Source: a virus. Taken from it: a stretch of 37,843 nt of DNA. The notes below the pieces were generated by a model. The model was not told the DNA's origin. It searched no databases and saw only the letters and a list, made by a program, of their open reading frames with translations. The DNA lies in the IMG/VR virus record IMGVR_UViG_3300025646_000133, positions 1 to 37,843 of that record; one strand, given 5' to 3'. The position numbers and the translations under genes are program-made. Shown one piece after another: positions 1 through 7,568 of this stretch (positions within the stretch are counted from its first letter, which is position 1; the number at the start of each line of letters is the position of its first letter).

Positions 1-672
1 ATCTTTTACATATACTTTTTGTCCTAGTTTTTTTGCTTCGTTTTTAACGTGAGATATAAATTCTTTCATCGCAGCAACTTTTAACTCCTCAGGACTTGAA
101 GCACCTTCATCTTGATTAAATGAAACGGGATAGAATTTTAATAGATCCATATATTCACGGATCATGTCTTGTTTCCCTTTTTTTTCATCACCCACGAAGT
201 CACGGAATTTTTTAAGATTCTTAATTAATAGATCTTTATTCAAACCCATATGATCAGATACTATCATATTATAAACCGCCTCTTTTATTGTATTTGGATT
301 GTGACCCCTTGCAGTGATTATCGAAAAAATTGAACCGTTGTTTACGGCTTCTACAAAATCCGCCCAAGCAGGACCGGGTTTCGCTTTCATTGAATCAATC
401 AAAAATTGTTTGTCACCTTTCGTTGTAAAGTTTCTGAATGGGTCTGATGCATAACCTTCTATCTGTTTACCTTGGTACTCAAAAGGTTCCTTTCCTATTT
501 GAGTTCTGTATTCAGCAAAATCTTCAGTTGACATCCCAACCTCATCACCATCTTTGGATTGAACTATAATTTTAGTTGGCATATACATAAGGTTGTCATC
601 CCAATCAAAAGCGTAGTATTTGAGAGTAGGTACTCCCAAATCATCAAATCCTTCTTTTATTGTTTTATTCAT
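1..672 (-). CDS. HAD-superfamily phosphatase-like protein, C-terminus cut by window edge
   Basis: An open frame runs from ATG at 672 down to base 1 with no stop, so at least 224 residues are present and the C-terminus is missing. Residues 22-28 (FDWDDNL) fit HAD motif I, with D23 as nucleophile and D25 as acid/base. Residues 117-125 (SIITARGHN) fit motif II, with T120. The family removes phosphate from nucleotides, sugars or nucleic-acid ends; the substrate here cannot be read from sequence. An insert between motifs I and II (about 90 residues) fits a large cap. The gene lies 48 nt downstream of the tail sheath gene on the same strand, beyond a strong hairpin, and has no promoter-like heptamer of its own. 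It may be cotranscribed at reduced level. Phage deoxyribonucleotidase or polynucleotide phosphatase are alternatives. Family assignment is fairly sure, the specific function is not. Confidence 0.7.
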   Translation of the reverse strand, partial: MNKTIKEGFDDLGVPTLKYYAFDWDDNLMYMPTKIIVQSKDGDEVGMSTEDFAEYRTQIGKEPFEYQGKQIEGYASDPFRNFTTKGDKQFLIDSMKAKPGPAWADFVEAVNNGSIFSIITARGHNPNTIKEAVYNMIVSDHMGLNKDLLIKNLKKFRDFVGDEKKGKQDMIREYMDLLKFYPVSFNQDEGASSPEELKVAAMKEFISHVKNEAKKLGQKVYVKD

Positions 673-690
673 AAATTATTTAAAGGCTAA

Positions 691-719
691 GGTGGGGATT
701 TCTCCCCACCATTTTTTTT
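691..719. terminator. Perfect 8-bp hairpin with T/A tract after sheath gene
   Basis: GGTGGGGA (691-698) pairs perfectly with TCCCCACC (703-710) around a 4-nt loop, and bases 712-719 are all T on the + strand. Read on the - strand, the direction of the sheath gene, the hairpin follows the stop codon by about 10 nt, has a GAAA tetraloop and is preceded by the A tract; only a weak T-rich stretch follows it. It could terminate transcripts from either side, or act as a 3' stabilising hairpin on sheath mRNA. Confidence 0.65.
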
Positions 720-720
720 A

Positions 721-3700
721 TTAGATATTCTCAAACGAAGCACCAGTTGGGGTGATCAAGAATTCGATATCGATGAATTCAAGAGCCTTTGTTGGTTTCA
801 AGTAAATCTTACCTGTCATCGTATTTCTATCCAAGTCAGCAGGATCATTAGAAACTGTTACTCTAAAGTCGTAAAGACCACGGTCTCTTCTGATTGCGTC
901 TAAGATAGGGTTGACTGAGTCAAGGAAGTCTTGTCTAACTTTAGCGTCATTTTGTTCAAACAATAATCTTACCGCTACAGCCGATATCAACTTACGTGCT
1001 TGTAGTAACAATCTTCTTACGTTGATTCTGTTGAGAGCAGTGTCTGCGATCTGAAGAGTCTTGTTACCCCAAATAACTGTACCTACGTCAGAGAAAGTAG
1101 CAATCGGATTGATACGACCTTGATAAAGAGTGTCTCTTTGGTCTTGAGTTAGCTTGATACGTGCCTTGATAGCATTTACCAAACCTCTTGTGTAACCCGC
1201 CGTAGCGAACCAAGGGAAAGAAATGTTATCTGTAAGAGCCAAGTTTCTACATACTTCATTTGTTGGTGGAATGTAGATCTGAGTGTTATTTACAGTATCA
1301 CGAGTCAAAATCCAAGGATAGTAAGTCGCTGTGTAGTTTGAGTCAATACCCGTATTGTTCAAGTTATCTACAGCCTCAGTAGGAGGAACGATATTATCCG
1401 TATTTGTTGGAAGAAGTAAGTTACAATCAGGAGTAGTCACGATGTATAGTGAGTCAGCTCTTTGGTAAGTTACCATATCAATAGCCTGTTCTACCAAGTT
1501 CGAGTTGTTGATATAATCAATACCTGGTGTTGCAAACACGTTGATGTTTACCGCTTCAGGATTATTGAATGTAGAGATACCCAACAAGTAAGCGTAATAG
1601 TCAGATGTAGAGAATTCCGCAAATCCGTCTTGTGCGATCAATTTGAATGCTCCCCATCCATCTGCAAGTGGGTAACGTGTTGACTGACAAGCGCCTCTCT
1701 GCCACAAAGAACCACCAATTTGGTATCTGTCGTCATTAGTTCTATATTCACGGTAGATATCCCAACCATCAAAACCTCCTTGAAGAAGGAACGCAAACTT
1801 ACGAGACTGAATAGTGTAGTAAGGGTTTGCAGGATCTTGTGGGTCAGATTGGAATGAAGTATCACCACAATCAAACGCCGGTGTACCCGCAGTAGGACCT
1901 GCAGTGATTGTTACAACGGTTGCTCCCGAATCCATGTGGAAACCCTTAGTGACGTAATTCCAAGGTAATGCATCAACATTACAAAGATTACTTGGAGCTT
2001 GTTTTCCTTTGTATTGGAAAAAGTCTGGATCGTAACCAATAGAAGAAGAAATTCCTAAGAACGTACGTCTTATGTTATCACCAGGTGACAAAATTTGGTT
2101 AGGTCCATAAGGAATGTTGAAAGGTGGATTACCAATAACTTCCCCAGGGTAGTTGTATGCTGTTTTGTAGACTGGATATGGAGGTTGTGCTGATGCGTAA
2201 GAACGAATAACATAACCTTCGAATCCAGCCGGAACTGACGTAGGATCAACCTTATCATTCAATTCCAACATAATGTATTTTGAAAGAAGTGCGTACTCAC
2301 CATCCGCAGTACCGATTTTTACACCGACATAACTGTTACTTGACGGATCCATAGTACATTGTGTGAATTTTTCCAAATAAACAGGATTAGAGTCAGTGTC
2401 ATAGAAACTTCTGACACCCACGTCAAACGAAGAATTATTGAACGAAATGTTTTCGATGCTAATTTTGATTTGTGCATTTGCACCATTACCATCAGCAATT
2501 GATATAATTCTAAACAACCTATCAACAGAAGTACCATTTAATTCTGATACTACCCATGGAGACTCAGCATCTTGGTATTTTTCGACGTAGTTAGCAATTG
2601 TTGCCGTGTTAGGACTATATCTTAATCCAGGAAGTGCTAAAGGAGCACATTGTAATCCACGAATAAATCCTTGGTTGTAACCGTAATTCAACATATTTTG
2701 GAATTGTTCTTCAATAAACAATGGAACCTCATTTCTTGGTTTTCCGAAATTAGTTGTTCCAAATACTTTGGTAATGTAGTTTGCATCACCAGAATTCATA
2801 GAAGTTGCAAATGAGAAATCCGTACCGTCCGCAGTCACACCCGATAAATTGAATGTTGCGTAAGGATTGAAAGTAATGCCGGAATATATACCCGAACAAT
2901 CAATGATAACATCAGTAGTACCAGTCACAGTATAAGACGGACCATGTTGTCCTGTTGCATACAAAGATATACCACGAGATCTCCATGTTGCAACAACTAA
3001 GTCACCCCATCCATCATATGCGGTACCTACGTAATTGAATACTGAACCTGATACGGTACCTGAGAAACATCCCGAAGGACCAAATGGAACTAAAGTATCA
3101 ACAAGAGAAACGAATGAATAACCGGAATAACCAGTACCACCTGTCAAATCAAAGTTTGAGTAATACCAAGAGTCGTTATTTGGAGACGTATAGTCCGCCG
3201 TAGATTCTGACAAACCAGAAACGCCAAAAACGTTAGTCGACGCAGTATAAGTTGGTGAAAGAGCATTGTATGTAGCGTCGGAAATAGTTCCGAAGTAAGC
3301 AGCTGATGTACCCGAAGATGAAGGAAGATCTAGAATCCCTTGTAGGAAGTCAGACAAATCATCTTCGATTGTACTTTCACCCCCATTCAACATTGGATAG
3401 GGACTGTTTAGGTTTGTTAAAATTTGAGGTGCAAAAGCTCCATCAGTTGTAAAGGTGACTGCTGTACCACCGCTACATCCTGTAAATCCAATACTGAAAG
3501 GAGTCTCTATACCATTCAGAGCTACTGTTGATGGGTCTACGTTAGCTACTGTCAACAAAGACCAAGAAGGACCAGCATCATATCCAGAAAGACCAAGTAC
3601 ACGAGTTACAAATAATTGGTTAGACTGTTGTAGGTAGGACTTAGCGATATATGCTAACTCATATTTAGGAATTTGTGTGTTTTCAAATTTTTCGGGAAGA

Positions 3701-3885
3701 GTTCCACCGAAAAATGCTTCGAACTCACTGTAATTTGTTATAAAGATAGGCTCGAACGCGGGACCGATTTGTGTTTCACCAACCAGACCCAAAGTTGTTA
3801 CACCTACGCTTTGTGCCACAAAACTCAAATCTCTTTCAGAAGTGTATACTCCAGGAGATACGAAAATTTTATTTGATACTGCCAT
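721..3885 (-). CDS. 18: Contractile tail sheath protein (gp18-like), oversized
   Basis: This 1054-residue protein forms the contractile outer tube of the tail. The N-terminus (VSPGVYTSERDLSF, about residues 9-22) and the following GLVGETQIGPAFEP segment are typical sheath sequence. The C-terminal 250 residues contain the conserved sheath core: a segment on arginine-rich helices (NRINVRRLLLQARKLI), then a strand-rich end near GKIYLKPTKALEFIDIEFLI that makes contacts with neighbouring subunits. T4 gp18 is about 660 residues; the excess lies between about residues 100 and 520, a Gly/Ser/Thr-rich beta-like insertion likely exposed on the tail surface. The ATG at 3885 is preceded by ACAAA with no Shine-Dalgarno, and a TATTTAT element lies 42 nt upstream. 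It is transcribed alone or with the HAD gene. Confidence 0.95.
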   Translation of the reverse strand: MAVSNKIFVSPGVYTSERDLSFVAQSVGVTTLGLVGETQIGPAFEPIFITNYSEFEAFFGGTLPEKFENTQIPKYELAYIAKSYLQQSNQLFVTRVLGLSGYDAGPSWSLLTVANVDPSTVALNGIETPFSIGFTGCSGGTAVTFTTDGAFAPQILTNLNSPYPMLNGGESTIEDDLSDFLQGILDLPSSSGTSAAYFGTISDATYNALSPTYTASTNVFGVSGLSESTADYTSPNNDSWYYSNFDLTGGTGYSGYSFVSLVDTLVPFGPSGCFSGTVSGSVFNYVGTAYDGWGDLVVATWRSRGISLYATGQHGPSYTVTGTTDVIIDCSGIYSGITFNPYATFNLSGVTADGTDFSFATSMNSGDANYITKVFGTTNFGKPRNEVPLFIEEQFQNMLNYGYNQGFIRGLQCAPLALPGLRYSPNTATIANYVEKYQDAESPWVVSELNGTSVDRLFRIISIADGNGANAQIKISIENISFNNSSFDVGVRSFYDTDSNPVYLEKFTQCTMDPSSNSYVGVKIGTADGEYALLSKYIMLELNDKVDPTSVPAGFEGYVIRSYASAQPPYPVYKTAYNYPGEVIGNPPFNIPYGPNQILSPGDNIRRTFLGISSSIGYDPDFFQYKGKQAPSNLCNVDALPWNYVTKGFHMDSGATVVTITAGPTAGTPAFDCGDTSFQSDPQDPANPYYTIQSRKFAFLLQGGFDGWDIYREYRTNDDRYQIGGSLWQRGACQSTRYPLADGWGAFKLIAQDGFAEFSTSDYYAYLLGISTFNNPEAVNINVFATPGIDYINNSNLVEQAIDMVTYQRADSLYIVTTPDCNLLLPTNTDNIVPPTEAVDNLNNTGIDSNYTATYYPWILTRDTVNNTQIYIPPTNEVCRNLALTDNISFPWFATAGYTRGLVNAIKARIKLTQDQRDTLYQGRINPIATFSDVGTVIWGNKTLQIADTALNRINVRRLLLQARKLISAVAVRLLFEQNDAKVRQDFLDSVNPILDAIRRDRGLYDFRVTVSNDPADLDRNTMTGKIYLKPTKALEFIDIEFLITPTGASFENI

Positions 3886-3920
3886 TTTGTTTTAGGTTCA
3901 ATAAATTTTATTTTTATTAC

Positions 3921-3927
3921 ATAAATA
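3921..3927 (-). promoter_or_regulatory. TATTTAT element before sheath gene
   Basis: TATTTAT on the - strand, starting 42 nt before the sheath ATG. One of ten such heptamers placed in gene orientation ahead of transcription units here; proposed phage late promoter core. Confidence 0.5.
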
Positions 3928-3963
3928 TTCTGAAAAAAGACAAAAACTTTACTTATAGTTTTC

Positions 3964-3970
3964 TATTTAT
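3964..3970 (+). promoter_or_regulatory. TATTTAT element before RHH-like gene
   Basis: CTATTTATAAAA on the + strand, 43 nt before the ATG at 4007. It ends only 3 nt before an upstream in-frame ATG at 3974, which would then lie at or before the transcription start; this favours 4007 as the true start. Confidence 0.5.
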
Positions 3971-4006
3971 AAAATGGGCGGTTTTAATTCTGCCTTTTTT
4001 CTCCCT

Positions 4007-4165
4007 ATGAAAAAAGAAATAAAGAATTTGAAGATCTCACAGGAAACACATAATGTTTTAAAAACTTATTGTGATAAGAATGGACTTAAAATGTATAAGT
4101 TTCTCGAGAATCTAATTTTGGAAAAGTGTCAAGAAAAAAAAGACATTTACGGAGAGTCATACTAA
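4007..4165 (+). CDS. Small ribbon-helix-helix-like protein
   Basis: A 52-residue protein begins KKEIKNLKISQETHNVLKTY and continues to a KFLENLILEKC helix. A short strand, a helix, a Gly turn and a second helix is the layout of ribbon-helix-helix DNA-binding proteins, which act as dimers. The role is unknown; local transcription control is an inference. An in-frame ATG at 3974 would add 11 residues, but it abuts the TATTTAT element and those residues do not look like part of the fold, so 4007 is preferred. The gene is isolated on the + strand between the sheath and gp15-like genes. It converges on the gp15-like gene, overlapping it by 9 nt, with a shared hairpin at the junction. No cysteine pair or zinc motif is present. 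Confidence 0.65.
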   Translation: MKKEIKNLKISQETHNVLKTYCDKNGLKMYKFLENLILEKCQEKKDIYGESY

Positions 4166-4180
4166 CTTGACTCCGTAAAT
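4133..4180 (-). terminator. Hairpin terminator shared by convergent genes
   Basis: ATTTACGGAG (4145-4154) pairs perfectly with CTCCGTAAAT (4171-4180). On the - strand the hairpin is followed by a T-rich run (complement of the A run at 4134-4141), the form of an intrinsic terminator for the gp14/gp15-like operon. The loop holds both stop codons, at 4157-4159 (-) and 4163-4165 (+). It may also slow + strand transcription. Confidence 0.65.
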
Positions 4181-5200
4181 AATTTTGCTTGATTGTGTAA
4201 CATCGGTGGGAACTATATCTATCCTTAGAATTTCGTTTGTGTTTACTTGAATGAGAGGAACATCGGACCCATAGAAGTCATCATTAATATAGACATCCCA
4301 ACTTGATACGTTTTCAGTTTCATCAATTGTGAAATCACCCGTATAATCAGCAACAATAGATTTTGTCAGTGTACCCGTTGGGTATATCATGGAAGTCTCA
4401 AATGAATCGGGGTTTTCGGGAAATGATTTCTTTTTACCCCCTCTTTTATTTTGAACTAATTCATAAGAATTAAAAACCCTTGAAACTGCGGGAGCAACTT
4501 CAAACTCCTCTTCGTCCAATAAAAAGGCTAACATGGTAAATTCGTAGTTTTGAATATAAAATCTACGTCTTCCAATATCTACCACTGACTCATCTGCAAT
4601 GCTGTTCATTATAATTGGAATATAATGACCATTTATTTTTCTATAGGCTTGTCGTGAGGCGAAAGTTTGAATTACATTTTTATTGAATTCATTTAACTCC
4701 CTCATTCTATTACTCAGAATCTTTACGTTATAAGTAATATCCACTGGAACAGGTTGAGGGATTTTGTAAATATCCATCCCTTTTACATTTCCGTTCCATG
4801 AAGGAACTGCGGCATAAAAATATTCTTTTCTATTTGGGATGTTGTAAATAATTGCTGGATTACTACCATATTTTACGTCAGGATTTCTGACGGTTGTAAT
4901 AAATGGTAATTCGGGGTTTCCATTAATATCATTGAAGTCCCAAGTCTGAGTAAATTGCGACCAGTTCTGAGTTGTGATAATAATGTCTACGGGAGGTATA
5001 GTTTTACCCTCAACAATCGTTTGAAGTTCTTCTTTCACAAAATCTAAAAACCCCCTATCTAAATCGGCATGTAAAAGTGACTTAGGTAGATAAGTTCCAT
5101 CTTCTTTAATGTATTCGAGCAATTGTTCTCTTCTCTGATAAAGAATCTTTTCAGGTGTGAGATTAATGTTTGGTATAATTTGTTTTTTAGGTAAAGCCAT
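4157..5200 (-). CDS. 15: Tail sheath stabilizer / tail terminator, gp15-like
   Basis: A 347-residue protein. Its central part resembles the core of T4 gp15, which caps the tail tube and joins tail to neck. The residues VDITYNVKILSNRMRELNEF (about 154-173) match the strand-helix where gp15 reads as a motion-compensating tail completion fold. The segment from HYIPIIMNSIADESVVDIG to RRRFYIQNYEFTMLAFLL corresponds to the gp15 stretch with paired Arg before a beta strand. It is longer than T4 gp15 (about 270), with an N-terminal helical region and a C-terminal extension carrying a KRGGKKK patch. Its ATG overlaps the stop of the gp14-like gene (TAATG), so the two are translationally coupled. That pairing supports the neck/tail-completion role. 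The match was made by eye. Confidence 0.65.
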   Translation of the reverse strand: MALPKKQIIPNINLTPEKILYQRREQLLEYIKEDGTYLPKSLLHADLDRGFLDFVKEELQTIVEGKTIPPVDIIITTQNWSQFTQTWDFNDINGNPELPFITTVRNPDVKYGSNPAIIYNIPNRKEYFYAAVPSWNGNVKGMDIYKIPQPVPVDITYNVKILSNRMRELNEFNKNVIQTFASRQAYRKINGHYIPIIMNSIADESVVDIGRRRFYIQNYEFTMLAFLLDEEEFEVAPAVSRVFNSYELVQNKRGGKKKSFPENPDSFETSMIYPTGTLTKSIVADYTGDFTIDETENVSSWDVYINDDFYGSDVPLIQVNTNEILRIDIVPTDVTQSSKIIYGVKLV

Positions 5201-5715
5201 TACAATCCTCTAAATTCATTTTCACTAACAGGAGTTGCTGTGTATGAGAAATAAAATTTCTTATAACCACCGTAAGTGTGTCTGTTATCCCAGTTGGGAG
5301 ATCCCGCATCAATAATAGAATAGTATCTAACTTGATCTTCAGTTATCCAATAACCAATGTAATCACCAAGTTCAATATCAACTTTCAATTCTTCAAGTTC
5401 TTGTTGGTATACATGGAAGTTAAGAACACCAGGTTCGTTCTGAACGATTTTAGAATTACCCAAAAATTGTTCTGTTGCACCATCAATTTTAACGTAGGCA
5501 TTTATTGACACAGGTGCCAAGAATTGAATACCATCTTTTACCACTTCACCGTATACGTCATCGTTTACGGTTTTTGTTCTGTCAACTTTATACAAAACTA
5601 TTTGGAAATTCATATCACCATCGAGCCATTCACGACCCATGGAAATATCTAAACCAAAGTCTTCACTACCGAAAAACTTACCCAATCTTGTAATAGGAAC
5701 TTGTCTCTGTGCCAT
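5200..5715 (-). CDS. Neck / head-completion protein, probably gp14-like
   Basis: 171 residues from ATG at 5715 (MAQRQVPITRLGKFFGSEDF). An in-frame ATG at 5736 exists, but the intervening codons contain the TATTTAT element, so 5715 is the better start. The protein is beta-rich with an acidic segment (DDVYGEVVKDG) and a region reading VDIELGDYIGYWITEDQVRY, which resembles the T4 gp14 segment where a loaded or acidic turn leads into a beta strand contacting gp13 and gp15. It is shorter than T4 gp14 (256). It is the first gene of a two-gene operon with the gp15-like protein, matching the T4 order 14-15. The assignment rests more on context than on motif. Confidence 0.5.
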   Translation of the reverse strand: MAQRQVPITRLGKFFGSEDFGLDISMGREWLDGDMNFQIVLYKVDRTKTVNDDVYGEVVKDGIQFLAPVSINAYVKIDGATEQFLGNSKIVQNEPGVLNFHVYQQELEELKVDIELGDYIGYWITEDQVRYYSIIDAGSPNWDNRHTYGGYKKFYFSYTATPVSENEFRGL

Positions 5716-5723
5716 CTTACTTG

Positions 5724-5730
5724 ATAAATA
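5724..5730 (-). promoter_or_regulatory. TATTTAT element before gp14-like gene
   Basis: ATATTTATC on the - strand, 15 nt (start to start) before ATG 5715. It sits inside the longer reading frame that begins at 5736, which argues against that start. Confidence 0.5.
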
Positions 5731-5757
5731 TAACATAAATCATTATCTTTAAGGGTA

Positions 5758-7524
5758 TTGGAAGAACAAACTAACATATCAGCCGTTGGTGTTTTGGAAC
5801 GTAAGGCTTTGGAACTGTTGGAAAACTATGAAGGTGCCAACAATTATATCTTGCGCTTAAAAACCAAAATGTTGGATAATCCCAAGTTCTATCCAACTCG
5901 AGCTCAGTCTGAATACATCATCAATTTTCATTCAAGGGTACCAAAGGTAGCCAAGAAATGGGTAGATTTGGATCCGTACTTTGCACAAAAAATTGCGGAT
6001 GATAAATTGTTCACCACAGTACCCCAACAAATTTATATTGAAAAACTTCTTGTTGAGAAGGATACCTCCTACCATATTTGGGGGAAATTCTTTGAAAAAG
6101 ATTTTGTCTACGATCTTTGGATACCGAAAGTTGCTCTTATCAGAGACAACACGGTAAAGAATGTGGAGATTGATTATTCGAAATATTCGCATCGTCCACC
6201 ACTCGAACACCAAAAAGAAGCCATCCAAAAATTATGTGAGAACAAAAAGATGATATTGGCTGATGATATGGGTTTGGGTAAAACCACATCAACGATTATT
6301 GCCGCCTTGGAGACGGGGGCCAAGAAAATAATGATTATCTGTCCGGCATCTCTGAAGATCAACTGGCAGAGAGAAATCGAAAACTACACCGACCGCCCTA
6401 CATCAATTATTGAAGGAAAAAAATGGGAGGATGCCGATTTTATTATCATAAATTATGATATCATAAAAAACTTCCACGATGAAAAAAATAAAAAAGAGTC
6501 AATTATTCTTAATTCTAAGTTTGATTTGGTTGTTATCGACGAGGCCCATTACATACAAAATAAGCAAGCCCAAAGAACAAAACTAATAAACGACTTTGCC
6601 CTGAAGGTCGAACGACTGTGGCTTCTAACCGGTACCCCCATCACAAGTCGTCCTATCAACTATTATAACCTTCTCAATCTCATTGACTCACCTGTTGCGG
6701 TGAATTGGATGGCATATGTAAAAAGATACTGTAATGGATTTCAATTCCGAGCGGGTAAAAGAAAAGTGTGGAACGTCAGTGGTGCATCCAACTTAGAGGA
6801 ACTCCGAGACCGTACCAAACCACAAGTACTTCGTCGCCTGAAGGAAAACGTACTTGACCTACCCGATAAAATCATCACACCAGTATACCTAAGACTTCGT
6901 TCTAAGCAATATGAGGAACTTATGGGGGACTATTACGATTGGTACGATAAAAGTGGTGAGGCGGACTCCCTGACACTTCAGTTTACCAAATTGACTCAGG
7001 TTCGTCAGTGTATCGCCCAAGAAAAAGTATCCTCAACAATTGAACTCTGTGAGAACATTATCGAACAAGATAAGAAAGTCATTGTCTTTACAAACTTCAC
7101 CAAAACTCTTGAAATGATTTTAGAACATTTCGGGAAAAAGGCGGTAAGACTTGATGGTTCTATGAACCAAAGGGAACGTCAAGAATCGGTAGATAAATTT
7201 CAAAACGATGATTCTGTAAAAGTATTTGTTGGTAACATCAAAGCCGCAGGTACTGGTATCACTCTTACATCAGGTGAGGCTGTCGTTATGAATGATTTAT
7301 CGTTCCTCCCATCCGATCACTCACAAGCCGAAGACCGTGCATATAGATACGGACAAAAAAATAATGTACTGGTTTATTACCCCATTTTCGACAACACTAT
7401 TGAAGGAATTATTTACGATATTTTAGGTAAGAAAAAGGATATTTTCGAAACCGTGATGGGAGATAAGGAATCAACAGGTGACTATGTAGAAGAAATTCTA
7501 AAGTCAATCAACAGTAGAAGATAA
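5758..7524 (+). CDS. SNF2-family DNA helicase/translocase
   Basis: 588 residues with a full SF2/SNF2 motor. The Q-like motif is PLEHQKEAIQKL. Walker A is DDMGLGKTT with K175. Walker B is DEAH at 261-264. Motif III is LTGTP at about 290-294, motif IV VIVFTNFTKTLEMI, motif V GTGITLTSG. Motif VI is QAEDRAYRYGQ from residue 523, with the Arg fingers of SNF2 proteins. The DEGH/DEAH order and spacing resemble SMARCAL1-type annealing helicases. It probably remodels forks or recombination intermediates, the niche held by UvsW in T4. The first in-frame ATG lies at residue 33, so a TTG at 5758 is proposed; it has AAGGG 4-8 nt upstream, one of few Shine-Dalgarno-like sequences here. It is divergent from the gp14-like gene and has no exact TATTTAT on its strand, so its expression class may differ. 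Confidence 0.88.
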   Translation: MEEQTNISAVGVLERKALELLENYEGANNYILRLKTKMLDNPKFYPTRAQSEYIINFHSRVPKVAKKWVDLDPYFAQKIADDKLFTTVPQQIYIEKLLVEKDTSYHIWGKFFEKDFVYDLWIPKVALIRDNTVKNVEIDYSKYSHRPPLEHQKEAIQKLCENKKMILADDMGLGKTTSTIIAALETGAKKIMIICPASLKINWQREIENYTDRPTSIIEGKKWEDADFIIINYDIIKNFHDEKNKKESIILNSKFDLVVIDEAHYIQNKQAQRTKLINDFALKVERLWLLTGTPITSRPINYYNLLNLIDSPVAVNWMAYVKRYCNGFQFRAGKRKVWNVSGASNLEELRDRTKPQVLRRLKENVLDLPDKIITPVYLRLRSKQYEELMGDYYDWYDKSGEADSLTLQFTKLTQVRQCIAQEKVSSTIELCENIIEQDKKVIVFTNFTKTLEMILEHFGKKAVRLDGSMNQRERQESVDKFQNDDSVKVFVGNIKAAGTGITLTSGEAVVMNDLSFLPSDHSQAEDRAYRYGQKNNVLVYYPIFDNTIEGIIYDILGKKKDIFETVMGDKESTGDYVEEILKSINSRR

Positions 7525-7535
7525 TAAGTTGGGGG

Positions 7536-7542
7536 TATTTAT
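7536..7542 (+). promoter_or_regulatory. TATTTAT element before SOD-fusion gene
   Basis: GGTATTTATATTC on the + strand, 33 nt before the ATG at 7569, in the 44-nt gap after the helicase gene. Confidence 0.5.
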
Positions 7543-7568
7543 ATTCAATAAACTATAGTACCCGAAAT

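Noticed and set aside
3974-4006. Upstream ATG at 3974 for the RHH-like gene
   Set aside because: It starts 3 nt after the promoter-like heptamer and adds residues outside the fold; 4007 is preferred.
5716-5736. Upstream ATG at 5736 for the gp14-like gene
   Set aside because: The added codons are made of the TATTTAT element; 5715 begins a typical MAQ- terminus.
5932-6228. 98-codon - strand frame opposite the helicase
   Set aside because: Lies under the conserved helicase N-terminus and has no start context or family match.
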